This document shows positions 27,141 through 36,499 of a stretch of DNA of 64,000 nucleotides, in pieces. Below the pieces are notes generated by a model that did no database searches, was not told where the DNA came from, and was given only the letters and a program-made list of their open reading frames with translations. How positions within the stretch are numbered: position 1 is the stretch's first letter; every line of letters starts with the position of its first letter. Made by a program: the position numbers and the translations under genes. Origin of the DNA: Bryobacteraceae bacterium (GTDB taxonomy: Bacteria; Acidobacteriota; Terriglobia; Bryobacterales; Bryobacteraceae); NCBI GenBank assembly GCA_025980665.1, contig JAICXC010000003.1:1-64000 (forward strand). Direction: 5' to 3'.

Positions 27141-28659
27141 GGGATACCTCCGCGGTCTGCCGATCCGGTATCGCCACCCGCTCTACTCGCAGTTTCTTAG
27201 TTTGTTCCAGAATGGCAGTGTTTTGGACGCTAATCGATGGCAGAAAGCTTTGCGCGAAGGAGCCCATCCAGACCATCAGGATCACTAAGGGCAGGATCGC
27301 CGCCCACTCGCGCGTCGATAAATCGGGCATATGATGTGAAAGCGATTCGGACGCCTTTCCGAAGAACGTCCGTTGGTACAACCACAGCATGTAGCACGCT
27401 GATAAAATAACGCCCAGCGCCGCGAATACGGCCCATCCGAAGTTCGCGCTGGCGGTACCTTGCAAGACTAGGTACTCGCCGACGAAGTTGTTCAAGGTCG
27501 GCAGCCCAACGGATGCGAGCGTCGTGATCAAGAAAATGATGGACAGGTTCGGCGCGGGAGTTGCCACACCTCCGTAGGCCGAGATTTCCAGGGAATGACG
27601 CCGTTCATATAGATAGCCGACCAGGATGAAAAGCGCTCCAGTCGAGATGCCATGATTCAGCATCTGGTACACGGCGCCGTCGAGGCCCTGCTGCGTGAAC
27701 GTGAAAATTCCCAGCACCACAAATCCCAAGTGGCTGACCGAGGAGTAAGCCACCAGCTTCTTCATGTTCGGCTGCACCAGCGCGACCAGCGCGCCATAGA
27801 TGATACCGATAATCGCCAGACCGGCGATCCAGGGAGCGCAGCGATGCGCCGCATCCGGGAACAGCGTCACGCAGAATCGCAGCAGTCCGTAGGTGCCCAT
27901 CTTCAGCATCACGGAAGCCAGCATCAACGAACCGGCGGTAGGCGCTTCCACGTGTGCGTCGGGCAGCCATGTGTGCAGCGGGAATATGGGAACCTTGATC
28001 GCAAACGCAAGGAAGAACGCTAGGAACAAGATCAGCTCCGTGCGTGGATCGAACACCAGGCTTCCGGTCTGGATCATGCCCTGGATCTGGCCGTAATCGA
28101 AGGTACCGGTGCGATTGTATAGGAAGATAATCGCCCCCAGCATCAGCACCGATCCGGCCATGGTGAACAGGAAGAACTTGACGGCCGCGTAGATGCGCCG
28201 CTCGTGTCCCCAGATACCGATCAGGAAATACATGGGGACCAGCGACACTTCCCAGAACACGTAGAACAGAAACAGATCCATCGACACGAAGACGCCGATC
28301 ACGCCAAATTCGAGCAGCAGCAGGAAGGCGTAGTATTCCTTCACGCGCTTATCGATGTAGTTCCACGAGACCAGCGCGGCGATGGGCGTTAGTAAGGTCG
28401 ACAGTAGCACCAGCCACAGGCTCAATCCATCGAGAGCAACGTGGTAGCGGATCGGCGGATAGCTGATCCACTGAATATCGGTGCTGAAGGTGTGGCCCGA
28501 TGGGTACTGAAACCAGTAGGGAATCAGCAATCCTAACGACACGATGAACACCGCCGAGGAGATCACCATCGCGGCCATGCGGCTGGATTCCTTGGGCAGA
28601 ATCAACAGCAGCAGGAACCCGACGAGCGGTAGGAACAACACGACGTCCAAGAGTGTCAT
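27127..28659 (-). CDS. nuoM: NADH-quinone oxidoreductase subunit M
   Basis: The start at MTLLDVVLFLPLVGF is chosen because its ATG overlaps the nuoL stop (ATGA) and it begins in the first membrane segment. The 510-aa product is the second antiporter-like subunit, with 'FLFYVFWEVSLVPMYFLIG', 'AFAIKVPIFPLHTWLPDAH' and 'AYSSVSHLGFVVLGI', all typical of NuoM/ND4. Confidence 0.96.
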   Translation of the reverse strand: MTLLDVVLFLPLVGFLLLLILPKESSRMAAMVISSAVFIVSLGLLIPYWFQYPSGHTFSTDIQWISYPPIRYHVALDGLSLWLVLLSTLLTPIAALVSWNYIDKRVKEYYAFLLLLEFGVIGVFVSMDLFLFYVFWEVSLVPMYFLIGIWGHERRIYAAVKFFLFTMAGSVLMLGAIIFLYNRTGTFDYGQIQGMIQTGSLVFDPRTELILFLAFFLAFAIKVPIFPLHTWLPDAHVEAPTAGSLMLASVMLKMGTYGLLRFCVTLFPDAAHRCAPWIAGLAIIGIIYGALVALVQPNMKKLVAYSSVSHLGFVVLGIFTFTQQGLDGAVYQMLNHGISTGALFILVGYLYERRHSLEISAYGGVATPAPNLSIIFLITTLASVGLPTLNNFVGEYLVLQGTASANFGWAVFAALGVILSACYMLWLYQRTFFGKASESLSHHMPDLSTREWAAILPLVILMVWMGSFAQSFLPSISVQNTAILEQTKKLRVERVAIPDRQTAEVSRANR

Positions 28660-30572
28660 CGCGAGGCCCCCATGAATCCGATATAAGCGATCGCGAGGAC
28701 AGTACCTGCGATGACCCACGCTGCGTAGCCGCGGATATAGCCTGACTGGGCTCGCCGCAGAATGCTGCCAAGGCCGCGCGCAGTGGATCCGATTCCGTTC
28801 GCGATGCCGTCGATCAACCGAACGTCGCCGACACGCCAGAGAAGCTGCCGCGATCCGCCGACAATCGGTTCGACCACGGTGGAATCGTAGAACTCATCGA
28901 CGAAGTATTTGTTGTAAATCAGGGTATGGACGCCCTTAAAGGTGTTCGCAATCGATTCTGGCAAAGCCGGCGAGACGACATAGAACAAATACGCGAGTGC
29001 GATGCCGCCGAGTCCTGCCGCCATCGCGACATATTCCAGCCAGCGCGCCGGTTCGCCTTCTTGCAGTGGGAACAGAGGCTCCAGGAAGTGCGGGATGTTG
29101 ATGAACCCGCCGCCGAGACTGAAGACTGCCAGGATCGCCAGAGGGATCCACATTACCGCAGGCGACTCATGCGGCTCGCCGTGACCGTGCGTATCCTGAT
29201 GCGCCGTGTCGGGATCGTGATGCGTCGGCTGCGCGTGCTTGCCTTTATACTCGCCGAAAAATGTCAGAAAAAACGCGCGAAAAACGTAGAAGGCCGTCAT
29301 GCCGGCCGTGAACACGCCCACCCAGTACATCCAGGGTGCGTGCTCGTAGGCCGCCTCGAGAATTAAGTCTTTACTCGCGGCGCCCGACAGATACGGGAAA
29401 CCGGCAATCGCCAGGCTGCCGCATAGCAGCGTCACCATCGTGATGGGAGTGTATTTGCGGAGGCCGCCCATGTGGCGCATGTCCTGTTCGCCGGAACAGG
29501 CGTGGATTACGCTGCCCGCGCCGAGGAACAACAGGGCTTTGAAGAACGCATGCGTCATCAGATGGAAGATTCCCGCTGAAAACGCTCCGACCCCTAGTCC
29601 AACGAACATGTAGCCAAGCTGCGAAACAGTGGAGTATGCGAACACTTTCTTGATGTCATTCTGTGCTAGACCGATGGTCGCCGCGACAAATGCTGTCGTC
29701 AGCCCTACGATTGCGACGATATCCAGCGCCCAAGGCGAATGTAGGTAAATCTGCGATGTCCGCGCGATCATGTAGACACCCGCGGTGACCATGGTCGCGG
29801 CATGGATCAGTGCGCTGACCGGCGTCGGGCCGGCCATGGCGTCCGGAAGCCAGACGTAGAGCGGAATCTGCGCGGACTTACCGGTTGCGCCCACCAGCAG
29901 AAGCAGCGAAATCGCCGTGAAGATGCCCGCCGTAGCTTCGACCGGCATGCTTTTCACCTGCGTCATCACCGTTGTGAAATCGAGCGTGTTGAAATGAAAC
30001 CCGATCAGGAATATCGCGAGCACGAATCCGAAATCCCCAATGCGGTTCACAATGAAAGCTTTGTTGCCGGCGTCGGTGGCAAACTTTTCCAGAAAGTAGA
30101 AGCCGATCAGCAGATAGCTGCACAGCCCCACGCCTTCCCATCCGACGAACAGAATAAGGAAATTCGCTCCCAGAACCAGAATCAGCATGAAGAACATGAA
30201 CAGATTCAGGTAGGCGAAGAAGCGGTAGTAGCCGCCTTCGTGGGCCATGTATCCGGCCGAGTAAATATGGATCAGCGCGCCGACCCCGGTGACCACCATC
30301 AGCATTACGGCGGTCAGCCGGTCAATCGCGAAGTCGACGCTGATGTTGAGCGCGCCCGATTGAATCCAGGTGTAGTAATGCTCTTTGTAGGTTTGCTCCA
30401 AGCCGCCGCTGAATGCGCCCAGCGCGTTAAGCGTTTTCACCACCCACAGGAACGACAGCACTACCGAACCGACCGCGATTGCGTTGATTACCGGCTTCGA
30501 GAGCCGTTTGCCGAAAATCCCGTTCAGCAGGAAGCCGAGCAGCGGAAGAATAGGAATGAGCCAGAGTTGCAT
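28656..30572 (-). CDS. nuoL: NADH-quinone oxidoreductase subunit L
   Basis: The 638-aa product is the distal antiporter-like subunit with the long C-terminal lateral helix. It has 'FVGWEGVGLCSYLLIGF', 'KSAQIPLYVWLPDAMAGPT' and the 'HAATMVTAGVYMIAR' segment. A loop before the HESP motif (about residues 450-475) is unusually rich in histidine, with HAQPTHHDP and HQDTHGHGEPHESP. It is two bases from nuoK. Confidence 0.96.
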   Translation of the reverse strand: MQLWLIPILPLLGFLLNGIFGKRLSKPVINAIAVGSVVLSFLWVVKTLNALGAFSGGLEQTYKEHYYTWIQSGALNISVDFAIDRLTAVMLMVVTGVGALIHIYSAGYMAHEGGYYRFFAYLNLFMFFMLILVLGANFLILFVGWEGVGLCSYLLIGFYFLEKFATDAGNKAFIVNRIGDFGFVLAIFLIGFHFNTLDFTTVMTQVKSMPVEATAGIFTAISLLLLVGATGKSAQIPLYVWLPDAMAGPTPVSALIHAATMVTAGVYMIARTSQIYLHSPWALDIVAIVGLTTAFVAATIGLAQNDIKKVFAYSTVSQLGYMFVGLGVGAFSAGIFHLMTHAFFKALLFLGAGSVIHACSGEQDMRHMGGLRKYTPITMVTLLCGSLAIAGFPYLSGAASKDLILEAAYEHAPWMYWVGVFTAGMTAFYVFRAFFLTFFGEYKGKHAQPTHHDPDTAHQDTHGHGEPHESPAVMWIPLAILAVFSLGGGFINIPHFLEPLFPLQEGEPARWLEYVAMAAGLGGIALAYLFYVVSPALPESIANTFKGVHTLIYNKYFVDEFYDSTVVEPIVGGSRQLLWRVGDVRLIDGIANGIGSTARGLGSILRRAQSGYIRGYAAWVIAGTVLAIAYIGFMGASR

Positions 30573-30574
30573 CT

Positions 30575-30901
30575 TTAGTTCTTAAGAGAACTGACCTCGT
30601 CGATCTCCAGCGTTTGCCGGTTCTTGAAGACGGTAAGAATGATCGCCAGGCCAACGGCCGCCTCGGCTGCCGCCACCACCATCACGAAGAAGCTGAAAAT
30701 GTGGCCGTCATTGCGCTTCAGCACGTAGGAAAAGGTCACAAAGCTGAGATTCACCGCGTTCAGCATCAGTTCGATGGACATGAACACGGTGATAATGTTG
30801 CGCCGCAGCAGGAAACCCAGCACGCCCAGCGCGAACAGAATCGCGCTCAGGGTCAGGTACCAGGAAGGGGGAACAGCGGCCGGCAGCGGTCCGAGCGGCA
30901 T
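30575..30901 (-). CDS. nuoK: NADH-quinone oxidoreductase subunit K
   Basis: The 108-aa protein has three membrane segments, with the conserved glutamates in '[13 protein letters not shown]' and '[14 protein letters not shown]'. ATG at 30901 shares a base with the nuoJ stop (TGATG); a TTG one codon earlier is possible. It links the antiporter-like subunits to the NuoH/A/J part of complex I. Confidence 0.95.
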   Translation of the reverse strand: MPLGPLPAAVPPSWYLTLSAILFALGVLGFLLRRNIITVFMSIELMLNAVNLSFVTFSYVLKRNDGHIFSFFVMVVAAAEAAVGLAIILTVFKNRQTLEIDEVSSLKN

Positions 30902-31401
30902 CAATCCACCTCCTTGCGCGCCAGCACAATCGCACCGAGAATCGCGATCAAAATCAGGACGCTGGTGACTTCGAACGGCAGCAGGTAAACAGTGAACAGG
31001 CTTCGTCCGATTTCCGCGGCCGTACCGCCCTGGAATGCCCCGAAGACCACCGGAGACGACGCCGGAAGGATTCGCTGGATCATATACGCGATCATCCCGA
31101 AGAAAATCAGCAGGAACGGTGCGCCCAGGTATTTACCTAGCGGTCTGACCACCATCTTCTTTTCCGTGCCCGCATTCAGCAGCATGATGACGAACACAAA
31201 CAGCACCATGATGGCGCCCGCGTATACCACCAGTTGCGCGGCGGCAATAAATTCTCCGCCCAGCAGCAGATATAGGGCGGCCAGCGCGCCCATGACACCT
31301 ACCAGTGACAAGGCGCTGGAGATCGGGTGCGTTTGCACCACGAGGTTGATGCCGCAGATCACGGCGATCGCGGCGAAAATCATGAACAGGAGAGCGTCCA
31401 T
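30901..31401 (-). CDS. nuoJ: NADH-quinone oxidoreductase subunit J
   Basis: The 166-aa protein has five membrane segments and the conserved '[23 protein letters not shown]' helix with its pi-bulge region. It directly follows nuoH with a one-base gap. In most bacteria nuoI lies between nuoH and nuoJ; here it is absent. Confidence 0.95.
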   Translation of the reverse strand: MDALLFMIFAAIAVICGINLVVQTHPISSALSLVGVMGALAALYLLLGGEFIAAAQLVVYAGAIMVLFVFVIMLLNAGTEKKMVVRPLGKYLGAPFLLIFFGMIAYMIQRILPASSPVVFGAFQGGTAAEIGRSLFTVYLLPFEVTSVLILIAILGAIVLARKEVD

Positions 31402-31402
31402 A

Positions 31403-32593
31403 TTAGGGGAAGAGGGCCACCAGGAGGGCCGTGATGAAGAGATTGATCAGCGCCACCGGGAACATGAAGGTCCAGGCGAAGCGCATCAGCTGATCGTAGC
31501 GGAACCGTGGCAACGTCGCGCGGACCCAGATGAACACGAACAGGATGATCAGGACTTTCGCCGAAAACCAAAATAGCGGCAAGAGAATGAACTGCACGGG
31601 AGGCAGCAGGAACAGTCCTGCGGCTCCCAGAAATAGCAGGCCAAACACCGGCAGAGTGATCCTGTCGAAAGGGCGCGCCGGATTGGCCGCGTGAAAGAAG
31701 CACAGCAAGGCGCTGCCCGCGAAAATCGCCACAGGAATAAGACCCGATCCGTATTTTTCGGGAAAGATCGGATGCCAGCCGCCCAGAAACAACAGCGTCG
31801 CCACGCAGGAAACCGTGACCATGTTGGCGTATTCAGCCATGAAGAATGAGGCGAACTTCATGCTGGCGTATTCGACGTGAAACCCGGCGACCAGCTCGTT
31901 TTCGGCTTCCGGCAGATCGAACGGAACGCGGTTGGTTTCGGCGAATCCCGCGATTAGGAACAGGATGAAACTGAAGATCTGCGGGAACGGCATCTGAAAG
32001 ATGCTCCATCGCGGAATGAATCCCAGATAGAAGCCCGCCTGACCATTGGCGATCTCGCGCAAGCTGAGCGTGTTGAGAATCAACAAGGGAGCCGAAAGAG
32101 CGAGGGCCATCGGCAGTTCGTAACTGATCATTTGCGCCGAGCTGCGCAGTCCGCCCATTAGCGCGTATTTGTTATTCGACGCCCAACCCGCTAAGGCCAC
32201 ACCGTACACGCCCAGCCCGGAAATTCCAAAAATGAACAAGACGCCAATATTGAGATCGGTGAGCTGCATCGCCGTGCGGACGCCGCCGACCGTGATGATA
32301 GGCCCGAATGGAATAACTGAGATCGAAATGAGTGCAAACGTCACGGCGATGAATGGCGCCAGAAAATAGAAAACCTTATTCACGTGCGATGGCAGGATGT
32401 CTTCTTTGGTGACCAGCTTGATGACGTCCGCCAGAGGTTGAAGCAGTCCGTGCGGTCCAACGCGCCGAGGTCCCACGCGGAGCTGCACGTGGGCGATCAC
32501 CTTGCGCTCGATCCATTGGAGGTAGGCCAGAACGTGCATGAAAATGCCCACCACAATCGCGGTTTTGATCAGGCTAAGAAGGTAGAAATTCAC
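31403..32593 (-). CDS. nuoH: NADH-quinone oxidoreductase subunit H
   Basis: The 396-aa protein is the quinone-channel membrane subunit. It has 'QWIERKVIAHVQLRVGPRRVG' type motif early (about residues 26-46), 'FAETNRVPFDLPEAENELV' in the middle, and 'WVRATLPRFRYDQLM' near the end, all hallmarks of NuoH. It overlaps nuoG by four bases. It normally binds NuoB and NuoI, neither of which is encoded here. Confidence 0.96.
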   Translation of the reverse strand: MNFYLLSLIKTAIVVGIFMHVLAYLQWIERKVIAHVQLRVGPRRVGPHGLLQPLADVIKLVTKEDILPSHVNKVFYFLAPFIAVTFALISISVIPFGPIITVGGVRTAMQLTDLNIGVLFIFGISGLGVYGVALAGWASNNKYALMGGLRSSAQMISYELPMALALSAPLLILNTLSLREIANGQAGFYLGFIPRWSIFQMPFPQIFSFILFLIAGFAETNRVPFDLPEAENELVAGFHVEYASMKFASFFMAEYANMVTVSCVATLLFLGGWHPIFPEKYGSGLIPVAIFAGSALLCFFHAANPARPFDRITLPVFGLLFLGAAGLFLLPPVQFILLPLFWFSAKVLIILFVFIWVRATLPRFRYDQLMRFAWTFMFPVALINLFITALLVALFP

Positions 32594-34710
32594 GACTGGA
32601 CCGTGCCCCCTGGCATCTGGCCGCTGGCCGTGGGCGACTGGGCGCTGACTTCCGGCTCCTTGCCTCCGTACAGCCCACCGGGCGATTCGATCACGGCATT
32701 GAGGATCTTGGAATAGCGTGACATCGAGCCCGACGTAAATAAGGTGTCGCCCGCAGATTGAATCGCGCCCGGAAGCGCCGGAACGCGACCGTTCAGCGGC
32801 ATCGTCGGCGCAGCACCGCCTGTGTCGACCACCGGTAGGGACACATCATATCCGTGCACGGTCTTGCGAATTTCCGCGAAGACTTTATCGGGTAACCAGA
32901 TCCCGAGGTTCAGATTCATCTCTTTGGCAATAGATCCCATGATTTCCAGATCCGTCTTGGTGCCCATTACCTTGACGGCCTGTTTGAGCTTCTGCACTTC
33001 GCCGCAGACATTGGTCACGGTGCCGTTTTTCTCGTAGACCGACGCAGCCGGCAGCACCAGATGGGCGTGGTTGGCAGTCTCTGTCATGAACAGATCTTGC
33101 ACAATAACGAATGCATTCGTTGAACCCAGCGCAGCGTTCTTGAGGGGATTTGCGCCGACAACCCAGAGCACGTCCAGATCCTTAGCGGCCAGCATCTGCT
33201 CGATACTCATGCCGCCGTCGCGTGGAATCAGGCCCATGTCAAACGCGCCACGCGAATTCGAATAGTCCACCAGGCAAACGTACTTTACCGGGATTCCCAG
33301 CGAATCGCCGAACGCGACCAGCTTGCGTAGGCCGTCGCCTTGAATCGAATCGCCAAAGACGATGACCAGATCGCCTTCCGCCTTCAGCTTGTCGCGCAAG
33401 GACTCGACGCCGGCGAGTTCCCCGCCCGCTGCGACGCGAACGCTTGCGATGGCTTGGTTGTCCTCACGAACCGGTCCAGTGGTAACGGCATAAATGTGCG
33501 CATTGTGATGCCGGAAATTCGCCCGCGCCTGGTAGGACAGGAGGGGATGCTGCTGCGCGAGATCAGCGCCGACCACCAGGACTGCTTTCGCGGTGTACAG
33601 ATCGCCTGCCGTGGCCAGCGCGGCATTTTTCCCGGAGAGGGCATCGAAGAACGTCGCCAGATCACCCGTGCGATGGTGGTCGATGTTCTTAGTACCCAGG
33701 CCCTGCCGCGCAAACTTCTGCAGGAAGTAATTCTCTTCGTTGGTCGTATGGTTCGAGCCAACGACGCCGAATTTCCCTCGGCGCGCCTTGACCGCCGTAA
33801 ATGTTTCCGCGATGGTCGCGAATGCTGTGGACCAGGAGATCGGCTCGAATTCGCCTGCCGCGTTCCGCAGCATGGGCGATTGCAGACGCTCCGGATGCTC
33901 CACGAAATCGAACGCGTAACGGCCCTTGATGCATAGAAAGTCGCCGTTGATGCCGCTGGAGTCGCGATTGTTCCCGCGCATGATCTTGTCGTCACGCACC
34001 CCCAGCGTGGTGCGGCAACCGTCGCCGCAATGCGTGCAGATGGTCCCGACGTGAGTCATTTCCCACGGACGCGTCTGATAGCGATAGCTGCCGCTGGTCA
34101 ACGCACCCACAGGGCAGATGTCGATACAAGCGCCGCACTCGTCGCATTCGAGGTAATCGTGACGATTCGGCACGATCTCGGAAATCACGCCGCGGTTGGA
34201 AACACCCAGGGCGCCTACGCCGATCCCCTCATTGCAGACCCGCACGCAGCGGTAACACAGGATGCAGCGCGGGGCGTCGAAGTAGACGACTGGCGACCAT
34301 TGCTGCTCGTCCACGTGCACTTTCCGCTCCGTAAAGCGGCTTTCGCCGGCGCCGTAGCGGAAGGTCATGTCCTGCAGTTCACACTCGCCGCCCTTATCGC
34401 ACACCGGGCAATCCAAGGGATGGTTGGTCAGCAAGAACTCAATCATCCCCTTGCGTGATTGCCGAACCGTATCCGATTCGGTGTGCACTACCATGCCGTC
34501 GGCCACCGGCAGGGTGCAGCCCACTTGTAGTTTCGGGGTCTTTTCGACCTCCACCAGGCACATGCGGCAGGCAGCTTGTAGCGTCAGTCCGGGGTAGTAG
34601 CAGAATGCCGGGATCTCGATGCCGTTCTGGCGCGCCACCTCGATCAGCAGCGTTCCCTTTTCGGCCTGGATGGCCTGACCGTTGATGGTAAGATTTACGA
34701 GTTCCGCCAT
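32590..34710 (-). CDS. nuoG: NADH-quinone oxidoreductase subunit G
   Basis: The start at MAELVNLTINGQ is chosen: it opens the [2Fe-2S] domain directly and lies one base after the nuoF stop, while the longer frame overlaps nuoF for 96 bases. The 706-aa product has [2Fe-2S] cysteines (CYYPG, CRMC, GCTLP), the N5 His/Cys motif (HPLDCPVCDKGGEC), two [4Fe-4S] sites (CILCYRCVRVC and CDECGACIDICP), and then a molybdopterin-oxidoreductase-like domain with CTHCGDGC and a fourth cysteine in FLCIKG, so the extra N7 cluster is probably present. Confidence 0.95.
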   Translation of the reverse strand: MAELVNLTINGQAIQAEKGTLLIEVARQNGIEIPAFCYYPGLTLQAACRMCLVEVEKTPKLQVGCTLPVADGMVVHTESDTVRQSRKGMIEFLLTNHPLDCPVCDKGGECELQDMTFRYGAGESRFTERKVHVDEQQWSPVVYFDAPRCILCYRCVRVCNEGIGVGALGVSNRGVISEIVPNRHDYLECDECGACIDICPVGALTSGSYRYQTRPWEMTHVGTICTHCGDGCRTTLGVRDDKIMRGNNRDSSGINGDFLCIKGRYAFDFVEHPERLQSPMLRNAAGEFEPISWSTAFATIAETFTAVKARRGKFGVVGSNHTTNEENYFLQKFARQGLGTKNIDHHRTGDLATFFDALSGKNAALATAGDLYTAKAVLVVGADLAQQHPLLSYQARANFRHHNAHIYAVTTGPVREDNQAIASVRVAAGGELAGVESLRDKLKAEGDLVIVFGDSIQGDGLRKLVAFGDSLGIPVKYVCLVDYSNSRGAFDMGLIPRDGGMSIEQMLAAKDLDVLWVVGANPLKNAALGSTNAFVIVQDLFMTETANHAHLVLPAASVYEKNGTVTNVCGEVQKLKQAVKVMGTKTDLEIMGSIAKEMNLNLGIWLPDKVFAEIRKTVHGYDVSLPVVDTGGAAPTMPLNGRVPALPGAIQSAGDTLFTSGSMSRYSKILNAVIESPGGLYGGKEPEVSAQSPTASGQMPGGTVQS

Positions 34711-34711
34711 A

Positions 34712-36010
34712 CTAAACCGCCACCATTTGCCGATCCCGAGCGAGCCGCTTTTCGAAATCGTCCGCGAATTTATCGACGATCGAGATGGTCGGCATCGCTG
34801 CCGCATCGCCCAGCGCGCAGAAGGTCCGGCCTAGCATGTTCTTTGAAAGTTCGCCCAGCAGCGCGACGTCTTCATGCCGCCCGCCGCCTTCGTCGAACCG
34901 CTGCAGGATCTTGCGCAGCCAGGTAGTGCCTTCGCGGCACGGAATGCACCAGCCGCAGCTTTCGTGCGCGTAGAATCGCATAATCCGTAGCGCGACTTTC
35001 ACCATGTCGGTGGTTTCATCCATCACCACCATGCCGCCCGAGCCGAGCATGCTGCCGATCTTGGCCAGCGAATCATAGTCCATCGGGATATCGCACTCGT
35101 CGGCCTTGAGGATCGGGCAGGACGATCCGCCCGGGATCACAGCTTTCAGCTTCTTGCCGCCAGGAATGCCGCCGGCAATCTCTTCGATGAACTTCAACAT
35201 CGGATAGCCCAGCGGGACTTCATACACGCCGGGCTTGTTTACGTGCCCCGAAACGCAGAGCAATCGAGTGCCGCCGTTCTTGGGCGTACCCAGCGCCGCG
35301 AATGCCGCGCCGCCATCCCGAATGATGGCCGGGATCGCGCTGAAGGTTTCGACGTTATTAAGCAGCGTAGGGCTGGCCCAGGCGCCGGCGACGGCGGGAA
35401 ACGGAGGCTTCATCCGGGGAATCCCACGCTTGCCTTCGAGCGAATCGAGCAGCGCGGTTTCTTCGCCGCATTCGTAGGCACCGGCGCCCGAATGCGTATA
35501 GAGGTCGAAATCGAAGCCCGTTCCTAAAATGTTCTTTCCGAGGTAACCCTGCGCGTAAGCTTCCGCGATCGCGCGATCCATGTGGTCGATCAGGTAACGA
35601 TATTCGCCGCGAATGTAGAGATAGCCTTTGTGCGCATCGAGAGCCAGGCCGGCGATCAGGATGCCCTCAATCATCTGGTGCGGATCGTACTCCATCAACA
35701 GCCGGTCTTTGCAGGTTCCCGGCTCGCTCTCGTCGGCATTAATTACGATGTACTTGGGTTTGGGCGAGCTGCGCGGAACAAAGCTCCACTTGAGGCCGGT
35801 GGGAAATCCCGCACCGCCGCGGCCGCGCAGAGCCGAGGTTTTCACCTCTTCGATGATCTGCTCTGGCTTCATCTCGCGCGCTTTGCGGAACGCTTTGAAT
35901 CCGTCGTGCGCGAGATAAGTCGTCAGCGATTCCGAATTCTCCAGTCCGAAACGCGCGCTCAGGATTCGCGTTTCCAGCGGGCTGGGATCGTTGTAAAGCT
36001 TCTTCGCCAT
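34712..36010 (-). CDS. nuoF: NADH-quinone oxidoreductase subunit F
   Basis: The 432-aa NADH-oxidising subunit has the FMN/NADH-binding GRGGAGFPTGLKWSF, YECGEETALLDSLEG, and the [4Fe-4S] cysteines ESCGWCIPCREGT plus TFCALGDAA. The length is normal. It is three bases from nuoE. It forms the electron input module with NuoE and NuoG. Confidence 0.97.
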   Translation of the reverse strand: MAKKLYNDPSPLETRILSARFGLENSESLTTYLAHDGFKAFRKAREMKPEQIIEEVKTSALRGRGGAGFPTGLKWSFVPRSSPKPKYIVINADESEPGTCKDRLLMEYDPHQMIEGILIAGLALDAHKGYLYIRGEYRYLIDHMDRAIAEAYAQGYLGKNILGTGFDFDLYTHSGAGAYECGEETALLDSLEGKRGIPRMKPPFPAVAGAWASPTLLNNVETFSAIPAIIRDGGAAFAALGTPKNGGTRLLCVSGHVNKPGVYEVPLGYPMLKFIEEIAGGIPGGKKLKAVIPGGSSCPILKADECDIPMDYDSLAKIGSMLGSGGMVVMDETTDMVKVALRIMRFYAHESCGWCIPCREGTTWLRKILQRFDEGGGRHEDVALLGELSKNMLGRTFCALGDAAAMPTISIVDKFADDFEKRLARDRQMVAV

Positions 36011-36013
36011 CCG

Positions 36014-36499
36014 TTATTGTGCCTTCCTAAGTCCATCGATCAACTGATCGAGCTTTTCAGGCGTCACATGGTGGTGGAAATCGTAATTGATCTCGACCGC
36101 CGGAGCCCAGGAACAGGCGCCCATGCATTCGACTTCCTCGAGCGAAAACTGCCCGTCCGCGGCCACTTGTTTATGGCCGATACCCAGCTTCTTGCAGGCA
36201 TGCTCGTACAGCTCCATGCCGCCCACCAGCAGGCAACTGATGTTGGTGCAGACCTGCACATGATACTTTCCCATGGGGTTGCGGTGCAGCATGGAATAGT
36301 AGCCCACCACTTCATCCACCTGGAGCGGAGTGACTTCGCAGCGCCGGGCTACTTCATCGATCAGCTCCGAAGTGATCGAGCCCACCTCGTCCTGCGCGTA
36401 AATCAGCATCGGCACTACGGCCGAGCGCTTTTTTCCTTCCGGATAAGAAGTGAGCATCTTCGCGAATTTCTGTTCTAGCTGCGGCGAGAAAGTCATCAT
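36014..36499 (-). CDS. nuoE: NADH-quinone oxidoreductase subunit E
   Basis: The 161-aa thioredoxin-like [2Fe-2S] subunit has the four cysteines as CTNISC and ECMGAC. The start ATGATG overlaps the nuoD stop. The protein matches the family in length and in 'VVGYYSMLHRNPMGKYHVQV'-type segment around residues 65-85. Confidence 0.96.
   Translation of the reverse strand: MMTFSPQLEQKFAKMLTSYPEGKKRSAVVPMLIYAQDEVGSITSELIDEVARRCEVTPLQVDEVVGYYSMLHRNPMGKYHVQVCTNISCLLVGGMELYEHACKKLGIGHKQVAADGQFSLEEVECMGACSWAPAVEINYDFHHHVTPEKLDQLIDGLRKAQ

Noticed and set aside
31401-31403. A hidden nuoI in the nuoH-nuoJ junction or a hidden nuoB in nuoA-nuoC
   Set aside because: The gaps are one base and a four-base overlap, and no second frame with CxxCxxC motifs of NuoI or NuoB is present in the region.
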